The notes below the pieces were generated by a model, which ran no database searches, had not been told where the DNA came from, and saw only the letters and a list, made by a program, of their open reading frames with translations. A program made the position numbers and the translations under genes. From Sulfurospirillum sp. SCADC (GTDB taxonomy: Bacteria > Campylobacterota > Campylobacteria > Campylobacterales > Sulfurospirillaceae), in the NCBI RefSeq assembly GCF_000743525.1, contig NZ_JQGK01000006.1, forward strand, positions 1 through 64,000: 64,000 bases of DNA, read 5' to 3'. Below, piece after piece: positions 58,390 to 64,000 of the stretch. Each line of letters begins with the position of its first letter. Positions within the stretch are counted from its first letter, which is position 1.

Positions 58390-58780
58390 ATTTATATTTC
58401 CTAAAATAAAATCTAATATTCTACTTCAATAACTATGAAAATTATATACGATTTTAAGAAGAATAGATTTATAGATTTATTTTTTCAAATTATTTAGAAA
58501 TTGATAATTTGCATAAGCGATCACTTAGTAGACTCACAAAAAACATAGTTGAAAATTGGAAATATTATATAAAATGAAATTAGCTATAAAAGAAGAAGCC
58601 AGAAAAATATAAAGCTTCTGGTATTAACTTTTCTCCTTTTTTTGTATTAGGTTGTGTAAGAAGATTGCAAAAGGTAGCTTGATATCGTGTAAAGTGTTTT
58701 ATTCTGCGATGAGATATATGGGGCATTATGCTTTATTTAGATTTAAGCACAACTTTTATTATGAAAAAAAGATTTATATG
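58390..58780. other. AT-rich intergenic stretch between TIR-like and EamA genes
   Basis: About 390 bases with no convincing gene. An alternative-pairing hairpin stands at about 58600-58622 (CCAGAA with TTCTGG, or AGAAGC with GCTTCT) followed by TTTTCTCC and a T-run, possibly a terminator. A frame from 58652 runs into the EamA gene and looks spurious. The composition matches the TIR-like gene, so the insert probably ends here. Confidence 0.4.
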
Positions 58781-59686
58781 CTAGATGAATCTCTCTTTTG
58801 CACGAAAGCGTGGCAGTTGCGAGACGATAATCCCTCCGAAAATGACAAAGCTTGCCATCATCTCTGTTTGGCTGAGTACTTCGCCTAAGAAAATATACGC
58901 GAGAAGAACCGTGAAAACGGGAATGAGGTTGACAAAGACGGAGGCACGTGAGGCTTCGATGCGGCTTAAGGCTAGGTTGAACATGCCATACCCTCCGAGC
59001 GTCACGACGATGCCGAGGTAACACAACCAGCCGAGCGCCTCCCATGAAAGCGTGAGTGGCACGCCCCATGATTCCCAAACGGCTAATGGAAAGAAGAAGA
59101 GCATTCCCACAAAGGTTTGAACGGCGGTGAGGAAGAGGGCGGAAAAGCGTTGGCTGAGGTAACGTACTGAGATGGCGTACCATGTTCCACAGACCATCGC
59201 ACAAAATTCTAAGAAATTGCCCAAAAGGGGATTGCTCGCGTGTTCACTGCTTTGTGCGCCAAGACTGAGCCAAACAGCTCCTGCTACGGCTAAAATGGAG
59301 CCTACGACGATGCGTTTGCTCAGGTACTCTTTGAGCACAAAACTTGCCGCGATGGCGGTCATGAGTGGCATCATCGAGGTGATCATGCCTGCTTGGGACG
59401 CGGTGGTGAGTTGCAAGGCTTTGGCTTCAAAAATGAAGTAGAGACACGGTTCAAAAAACGTCAACAGTAAGATGTACTTCACATCTTTTTTGGTAAATTC
59501 AAGCTTGGAAAATTGCTTAATAAAATAGACAAAGCAGAGGCTCGCAATTGCCATACGACCGAACATCGCGCTCATGGGTCCTAACACACCAAGGACGGCT
59601 TTAAGGGCGATAAAAGAGCTTGCCCATGTGAGCATAGCGATGAGTAAAAATACAATGCCGATCAAATCAATACGTTCTTGCTTCAT
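58781..59686 (-). CDS. EamA/DMT-family transporter
   Basis: A 301-residue protein with ten TM helices in two EamA repeats (about 5-140 and 150-290). Family blocks include MLTWASSFIALKAVLGVLGP near the start and LLAYIFLGEVLSQTEM near the end. Exports amino acids or other metabolites by family; the substrate is unknown. Start 59686 (MKQERIDLIG) fits the usual EamA length; an ATG at 59719 lacks a ribosome site and would overlap the upstream region of the divergent esterase. Confidence 0.85.
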   Translation of the reverse strand: MKQERIDLIGIVFLLIAMLTWASSFIALKAVLGVLGPMSAMFGRMAIASLCFVYFIKQFSKLEFTKKDVKYILLLTFFEPCLYFIFEAKALQLTTASQAGMITSMMPLMTAIAASFVLKEYLSKRIVVGSILAVAGAVWLSLGAQSSEHASNPLLGNFLEFCAMVCGTWYAISVRYLSQRFSALFLTAVQTFVGMLFFFPLAVWESWGVPLTLSWEALGWLCYLGIVVTLGGYGMFNLALSRIEASRASVFVNLIPVFTVLLAYIFLGEVLSQTEMMASFVIFGGIIVSQLPRFRAKERFI

Positions 59687-59766
59687 TCCGTAATCTCTTT
59701 TTGAAAAAGTGTGTGCCATTATATCTTTTGTTTGCTAAAACGAGTAGTATAGTGTACAATGAAGCC

Positions 59767-60414
59767 ATGGAACTCTTTAACGTACGCAATCTCATTCTTA
59801 TCATTCTGCTGATCGTTGGCATCAACTACTATAAGAGCACGCAAGAGGTCAATCCTCAAAGTCTCTCGTTGCCGCTTGATACCAAAATCCTTGCCTTTGG
59901 CGATAGCCTTACCTACGGTTATGGCGTCACACGCGACAAAAATTACCCAACGGTTTTGGGCGATCTTTTACATGTAAACGTCATCAACGAAGGGGTGAAT
60001 GGAGAACTAAGTGAGCAAGGTCTCGCCAGGCTCGCCTCTGTTTTAGCGCGTCATAAGCCCGATATCTTGGTGCTGTGTCACGGAGGGAACGATATTTTAC
60101 GCAAAAAAGATTTGACGCAAACGAAAAGTAATCTCGCTGAAATGATAAAAATGGCAAAAGAGAAGGGCGTTTATGTCCTTTTAGTCGGCGTTCCGACCTT
60201 TGACATCTTGACGTTTAACGTGCCTTCGTTTTACTATGAGGTCGCGAAAGAAAATGGCATCGAGATAGAAGATAGCAGTCTTAAAAAAGTGATGGATGGC
60301 GAAAATCTTAAATCCGACCAAGTCCATCCCAATGCTGAAGGCTACGAGTTGATGGCGAAAAACATCGCTAAAATACTCAGCGAAGAGTACCACCCCTCAG
60401 CGAAATCGTTTTAA
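59767..60414 (+). CDS. GDSL/SGNH-family esterase (TesA-like)
   Basis: A 215-residue hydrolase anchored or exported by an N-terminal hydrophobic helix (about 7-22). SGNH blocks: ILAFGDSLTYGYG (Ser, about 43-47), NEGVNGELS (Gly/Asn), LCHGGNDILRKKD (Asn, about 105), and DQVHPNAEGY (Asp/His, about 190). Acts as an arylesterase, thioesterase or lysophospholipase in the periplasm. A TTACATGTAA copy at 59968 encodes LHVN. Its end overlaps the convergent small gene by 18 bp. Confidence 0.83.
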   Translation: MELFNVRNLILIILLIVGINYYKSTQEVNPQSLSLPLDTKILAFGDSLTYGYGVTRDKNYPTVLGDLLHVNVINEGVNGELSEQGLARLASVLARHKPDILVLCHGGNDILRKKDLTQTKSNLAEMIKMAKEKGVYVLLVGVPTFDILTFNVPSFYYEVAKENGIEIEDSSLKKVMDGENLKSDQVHPNAEGYELMAKNIAKILSEEYHPSAKSF

Positions 60415-60648
60415 AATCCCCTTTAAATACTCCTCTGCCAATGTTGCGATCTCCTCGTCTGTAAGGGTGATCGGCTCGGTTTGAGAGGGAATGTTAGTGA
60501 GAAGGACAGAGAGTTGTGTGCAGGTTTTAAACAGCTCCTCAGGGCTCATCGAAACCATTACATGTAAAACATCGTTGGGGAGATTTTTGGGTTCTAATTG
60601 ATGCAGGGCGGTAAGCTTGGCTAAAAAAGTTTCAATGGTAGGATGCAA
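60397..60648 (-). CDS. Conserved-looking hypothetical protein, 83 residues
   Basis: A small soluble, probably helical protein (MHPTIETFLAKLTALHQLEPKNLP start; LTDEEIATLAEEYLKGILKRF end). No family recognised. Charge pattern and codon use look like a real gene, and a TTACATGTAA copy (60558) falls in frame. It overlaps the esterase 3' end by 18 bp. The start lies near a MITE-like element. Confidence 0.55.
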   Translation of the reverse strand: MHPTIETFLAKLTALHQLEPKNLPNDVLHVMVSMSPEELFKTCTQLSVLLTNIPSQTEPITLTDEEIATLAEEYLKGILKRFR

Positions 60649-60662
60649 ACGTTTTTCCTTAT

Positions 60663-60828
60663 TAGACTTCTTTCATAACCCATTGAAAAAAGAGTATCGC
60701 TCATAGCACATCACTTTTTGAAACTAAAAACATCGCCATAGCTTCGGCTATGACTCAATTTTGAGTTTTAAAAATTAACGCACTCTGAACAAACTCTTTA
60801 TCTTTTCAAGGGTTATGAAAGAAGTCTA
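60663..60828. mobile_element. MITE-like element with 19-bp terminal inverted repeats
   Basis: TAGACTTCTTTCATAACCC (60663-60681) and its exact inverse (60810-60828) bound a 166-bp non-coding segment; similarity continues inward with TTGAAAA and AAGAG. The centre holds a perfect hairpin CATAGC-TTCG-GCTATG and CTCAATTTTGAG. Clear target duplication is not seen. It fits a miniature element mobilised in trans by an IS, or a large folded RNA. Confidence 0.6.
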
Positions 60829-60946
60829 TTTTTTGTGTGCAATTATGCCACATTCTTCGTTGATCTTTCCACTTATTCTTTACATGTAAGCATTTTTTGG
60901 CTCGCTTAGCGTTACAATCAAAGCTACTCACTTTAAGGGGCTTTGC

Positions 60947-62764
60947 ATGAGCATGCACGATTTAGAGGCGTTTTTGCGCTCCATTCATCCGTTTCAACTG
61001 CTTTCAAAAACAGAGATGGCGAAAGCCATTGGCGCGATGAACATTGCTTACTACAAAAAAGAGACGCTGTTGCTCTCTCCTTCAAAACCTGCGGAGTTTT
61101 TGTACATCATCATCAAAGGTGAAGTCGGAGAGTTTCATGAGGAAGAGCTCCTTAAAGTCTACAGCAAATCCAACTCATTTGATGCAGACGCGCTCATCTA
61201 TGCCAAAAGCGAAAACAGTTTTAAAGTGCTTGAAGAGCTCATCTGTTATGAGCTTAAAAAAGAGGATTTTCTCTCACTTTTGGACTCCAATACAACGTTT
61301 AAAGCCTATTTCATCCAAGACCTTGCCAATAAAATCCAATCCGCCAAAGCCAAAGAATACACCACCGAACTTTCAGGATTTATGATGGCGCGCGTGCAGG
61401 ACAGCTATTTGCATGAGCCGACCATCGTGGAAAAAGAGTGTTCCATCATGGAAGCACTGCGCCAAATGGAGGCAAAAAAGAGCAGTTGCATCATCGTGCG
61501 AAGTGGCGAAGGGTACGAGTATGGCATCGTCACCGACAGTGTCGTGCGCCGCCACGTGCTCTTTAACGAATACGACAAACACGCCGCCATCGGCCCCATA
61601 GCGCTTCATCCCATCATCACCATCGAGGCGGACGATTATTTGTTTAACGCGCTCCTCTCCTTTACCAAGCACTCCATCAAACGTATCGTCGTGACGCGCG
61701 ATGGCGAGATCATCGGTATTTTAGAGCAACTCGATCTTCTCAGCTACTTTGCCAATCACACCTATCTCGTCGCCGTTCAGATCCGCAAAGCGACCACGAT
61801 TGACGAGCTCAAACAAGCCAGCAGCGATCTTATGAGCATCGTGAAAAAGTTACATGTAAAAGGCACGAAGGTTGATTATATTGCTAAATTGATCTCTGAG
61901 ATTAACGAAAAAATTTATGAAAAACTCTATGCGATGATACTCCCAGAAGCACTTGCTAAAAAAGCGTGTTTGATCGTCATGGGCAGTGAAGGGCGCAAAG
62001 AACAGTTGCTCAAAACCGACCAAGACAATGCGCTCATCATCGATGATGCCATGGATGCAAGCCTTTATACGCCGTACATGCAACGCTTCACGCAAGCGCT
62101 CATCGACTTTGGGTTTCCGCGCTGTGAGGGCAACATCATGGTTTCAAATCCCTATTGGTGCAAGCATAAAAGCGCTTATCATAAAGAGATCGTACGATGG
62201 TTTGATGCTCCTAGTATGGAAGATGTGATGAACCTCGCGATCTTTTTTGATGCGATCCCTGTAGCGGGAGATGCGTCGATGTTGCGCAGTCTCAAAGCAG
62301 AGGTCTTTGAGCATGTGGAAGAACAGAGTCCTTTTTTATCAAACTTTGCCAAAGCTGCAATAGCGTTTGAAACGCCCATCGGTATGTTTACCAATCTCAT
62401 TGCGCAAAACAATAAAATCGATGTCAAAAAAGGGGGAATTTTTCCCATCGTTCAAGGCATTCGAGCCCTTGCCTTGGAGCATAAAATTGAGCCAACCGAC
62501 ACAGTAACGCGCATCAAAAAGCTTGCCAAATTCGACATCATCGACGCAGATTTTGCAGGTGCTCTCATCGAAGCACTCGACACACTTCTTAATTTACGCC
62601 TCAAAGAGCGCTTGGCACGTGGCGAAGAAAAAGGACTCGATAACTTTGTTAGCATCGAAAACCTGAACCAGTTGGAGCTAGAACTGCTCAAAGACAGCTT
62701 CAAAATCGTCAATAAATTTAAGAAGTTTTTGATGCACCATTTTAAACTTTCCATGGTCAGCTAG
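60947..62764 (+). CDS. cNMP-binding, CBS-pair and DUF294 nucleotidyltransferase protein
   Basis: A 605-residue soluble signalling protein: cyclic-nucleotide-binding-like domain (about 10-125), two CBS domains (about 150-275), DUF294 GlnD-like nucleotidyltransferase (about 300-440; MGSEGRKEQLLKTDQDNAL near 345 with GS and DxD-type residues) and a helical C-terminal DUF294 domain (about 455-600). A TTACATGTAA copy at 61850 encodes LHVK. The exonuclease gene follows by one base. Members may uridylylate or adenylylate an unknown protein in response to nucleotides. Confidence 0.87.
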   Translation: MSMHDLEAFLRSIHPFQLLSKTEMAKAIGAMNIAYYKKETLLLSPSKPAEFLYIIIKGEVGEFHEEELLKVYSKSNSFDADALIYAKSENSFKVLEELICYELKKEDFLSLLDSNTTFKAYFIQDLANKIQSAKAKEYTTELSGFMMARVQDSYLHEPTIVEKECSIMEALRQMEAKKSSCIIVRSGEGYEYGIVTDSVVRRHVLFNEYDKHAAIGPIALHPIITIEADDYLFNALLSFTKHSIKRIVVTRDGEIIGILEQLDLLSYFANHTYLVAVQIRKATTIDELKQASSDLMSIVKKLHVKGTKVDYIAKLISEINEKIYEKLYAMILPEALAKKACLIVMGSEGRKEQLLKTDQDNALIIDDAMDASLYTPYMQRFTQALIDFGFPRCEGNIMVSNPYWCKHKSAYHKEIVRWFDAPSMEDVMNLAIFFDAIPVAGDASMLRSLKAEVFEHVEEQSPFLSNFAKAAIAFETPIGMFTNLIAQNNKIDVKKGGIFPIVQGIRALALEHKIEPTDTVTRIKKLAKFDIIDADFAGALIEALDTLLNLRLKERLARGEEKGLDNFVSIENLNQLELELLKDSFKIVNKFKKFLMHHFKLSMVS

Positions 62765-62765
62765 C

Positions 62766-63377
62766 ATGTTCGCCTCTTTTTTTGCCAAACGCAATGCTAA
62801 AAAACTCAAAGATGAGCAGTACCGTTTTTTATTTGAGGAAGCCCCCGTTGGTGAAGTCGTGGTGTTCGACACCGAAACCACAGGGCTGAACCCCAAAAAA
62901 GATGAGATTCTCTCCATCGGCGCCGTGAAAATCAAAGGCAATAAAATCCTGATGTCCGAAAAATTTGAGCTCTTCATCAAACCCAGCCGCGAGATCAACG
63001 AAAAAAGCATTAAGATTCATCAAATCCGCAATGTCGATTTAGAACACGGCATCGCCCCACACGAAGCGATTGTCCAGTTTTTGCACTTCATCGGTTCACG
63101 CCCACTGGTCGGCTACTACCTTGAATTTGACATCAAGATGATGAACACCTACGTCAAACCATGGCTTGGCATCAACCTACCCAACCCCCAAATTGAAGTC
63201 TCAGGACTCTACCACGATAAAAAGATCAAATTCATCCCCGATGGCGTCATCGACCTGCGCTTTGATGTGATGATGAACGATCTTGGATTGCCCATCTTTG
63301 GAAAGCATGACGCACTTAATGATGCCGTGATGACGGCGATGATGTATATTAAATTGCAGAATATTGGGAAGGTGTAG
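62766..63377 (+). CDS. DnaQ-like 3'-5' exonuclease
   Basis: A 203-residue DEDDh exonuclease. Motif I is VVFDTETTGLNP (about 34-45), motif II region YYLEFDIKMMN (about 119), and motif III GKHDALNDAVMT (about 180-190) with the catalytic His. It is cotranscribed with the DUF294 protein; this pairing is common and suggests a shared regulatory or repair task rather than replication proofreading. Confidence 0.88.
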   Translation: MFASFFAKRNAKKLKDEQYRFLFEEAPVGEVVVFDTETTGLNPKKDEILSIGAVKIKGNKILMSEKFELFIKPSREINEKSIKIHQIRNVDLEHGIAPHEAIVQFLHFIGSRPLVGYYLEFDIKMMNTYVKPWLGINLPNPQIEVSGLYHDKKIKFIPDGVIDLRFDVMMNDLGLPIFGKHDALNDAVMTAMMYIKLQNIGKV

Positions 63378-63432
63378 GGAGTTTTTTGCTTTACATGTAA
63401 AGGTTATTTACGATTCTACCGCTAATTTTCTA

Positions 63433-63699
63433 TTATGTTAAATTTGAAAGCCAACTAGCTGTTCTTTGCATTAAATTCTTACATTCACCAGCGTATCCAA
63501 AGATCAGTGTTTTCAAAAACTGATAGATGAAATAACAAATATAAAGAGCAAGCGCTAAAAGACTTCCTTCTGAGACCCAAATAAAATATGATGGAAAAGT
63601 CAGTAATTTTGCTAAACCATAAACAAAGCTATTAAGGATTATTAAACCAATGAGTAGCAAACATACGAATCGTAATTCACATTTTAAAAATGACCACAT
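63433..63699 (-). CDS. Small membrane protein, 88 residues
   Basis: Two TM helices (about 10-32 and 42-66), with a Cys/charged C-terminal tail. No family recognised. It is AT-rich and lies between the exonuclease gene and the RHH gene; a degenerate palindrome TTACATGTAT stands upstream (63733). No clear ribosome site, so the start is uncertain. Confidence 0.5.
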   Translation of the reverse strand: MWSFLKCELRFVCLLLIGLIILNSFVYGLAKLLTFPSYFIWVSEGSLLALALYICYFIYQFLKTLIFGYAGECKNLMQRTASWLSNLT

Positions 63700-63842
63700 T
63701 TAAATCCTCCATTTTAAGGCTTTTATTTGGCTTTACATGTATATTTGAATTGTAGTTAGTCAAGACTTAAAAGATGATAGACCACGAGAGGCAAACTTTT
63801 TCTCTCGTGATGAACGCCTAATATGCTATCTCTTTTTTCAAA

Positions 63843-63862
63843 ACAGTATGCTATACTACTGT
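63843..63862. promoter_or_regulatory. Promoter/operator of the RHH gene
   Basis: ACAGTA-N8-TACTGT (63843-63848 and 63857-63862) overlaps an extended -10 box, TGC-TATACT (63849-63857). A dyad over the promoter of a ribbon-helix-helix gene is the standard layout for antitoxin autorepression. Confidence 0.6.
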
Positions 63863-63885
63863 ATTACAAACTACAAGGAGACAAT

Positions 63886-64000
63886 ATGACAGCAACCGTA
63901 CGGCTTGATGAAGCACTAGAACTAAAGCTTGAGCGCATGGCAAAGACGTTGCACAAGAAAAAAAGCGATGTCATTCGTGATGCGATAGATTTTTATGCCA
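63886..64000 (+). CDS. Ribbon-helix-helix (CopG/RelB-like) antitoxin, 3' end outside window
   Basis: The first 38 codons: MTATVRLDEALELKLERMAK, then KKKSDVIRDAIDFYA. A beta strand followed by two helices with the SDVIRDAI motif is the RHH DNA-binding fold. AAGGAG lies five bases before the ATG. A RelE/ParE-type toxin gene is expected right after the window edge, which cannot be checked here. Confidence 0.8.
   Translation, partial: MTATVRLDEALELKLERMAKTLHKKKSDVIRDAIDFYA

Larger units (their letters stand above)
854..63400. repeat. Highly iterated palindrome TTACATGTAA (34 copies)
   Basis: Exact copies counted by eye start at 854, 3054, 3213, 5379, 6518, 9294, 13384, 13681, 13923, 21660, 21789, 22266, 22367, 24290, 25308, 28523, 29152, 30307, 35237, 36449, 38006, 39360, 39898, 42412, 43749, 45229, 50873, 53355, 56910, 59968, 60558, 60890, 61850 and 63391. 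Many extend to CTTTACATGTAAAG. About 19 are in genes and 15 between genes. In genes it is read as LHVK/LHVS (TTA CAT GTA A), as FTCK/FTCN, or as LYM plus stop, so all three frames are used and protein selection cannot explain it. Near matches occur at about 18719, 43352, 49038, 49445 and 63733. Function unknown: DNA uptake signal, methylation site, chromosome-architecture site or a HIP1-like repeat are all possible. Confidence 0.93.

Noticed and set aside
58652-58888. A 78-codon frame in the AT-rich spacer
   Set aside because: Its last third is the antisense of the EamA gene and the composition looks non-coding.

Overview
The window reads as a chromosomal segment of a free-living Campylobacterota (epsilonproteobacterial) bacterium. 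The chemoreceptor signalling tips, LutABC, bacteriohemerythrin, base composition and codon use resemble Sulfurospirillum; that genus call is inference from memory, not a search. No rRNA or tRNA gene was found. Genes are dense, with many 1-25 bp overlaps inside operons.

Layout. 0-5.2 kb: a YeeZ-like dehydrogenase, then a LysR regulator divergent from an aconitase-family dehydratase pair plus a dehalogenase that keeps the fluoroacetate-dehalogenase active site, then a CreA-like protein. 5.8-22.3 kb: a complete LapA-type surface-adhesion locus: TolC-like outer membrane protein, LapG-like protease, LapD-like c-di-GMP receptor, type I ABC transporter, membrane fusion protein, LuxR-type regulator, a 2,491-residue RTX adhesin with an N-terminal TAAG site, and a second LapG-like protease. 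22.4-29.1 kb: an operon of transglutaminase/DUF2126 amidoligase, ATP-grasp/alpha-E and transglutaminase. 29.2-30.3 kb: a toxin-antitoxin-like pair whose nucleotidyltransferase carries an in-frame amber codon. 30.3-35.0 kb: a second, convergent ATP-grasp/alpha-E/transglutaminase operon with two M14-type deacylase paralogues; here the transglutaminase has Ser in place of its Cys and one deacylase has lost its zinc site. 35-45 kb: transporters, an AAA ATPase with DUF234-like end, a split ThrE exporter, hemerythrin, metal-efflux ATPase with ArsR regulator, glyA, and an AraC-MGMT-GNAT fusion. 45-57 kb: two chemoreceptors, thiE, acyltransferase, diiron protein, hemolysin III, a calcium-binding protein, a LysE exporter, and lutABC. 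57-58.8 kb: an AT-rich insert with an SH3-like secreted protein and a TIR-like (Cap12 type) protein. 59-64 kb: EamA transporter, GDSL esterase, a MITE-like element, a cNMP/CBS/DUF294 protein with a DnaQ-type exonuclease, and the start of a ribbon-helix-helix antitoxin gene.

The strongest unexplained signal is not a gene. The perfect palindrome TTACATGTAA (often extended to CTTTACATGTAAAG) occurs at least 34 times in 64 kb, against roughly 0.1 expected by base composition. It is read in all three frames inside genes, supplies some stop codons, is enriched between genes, and several times sits directly beside a terminator hairpin. It is missing from the giant adhesin gene, the second amidoligase operon and the TIR insert. 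Second in interest are the twin amidoligase operons with pseudoenzyme partners, and a pair of about 105-bp structured intergenic repeats with covarying stems.
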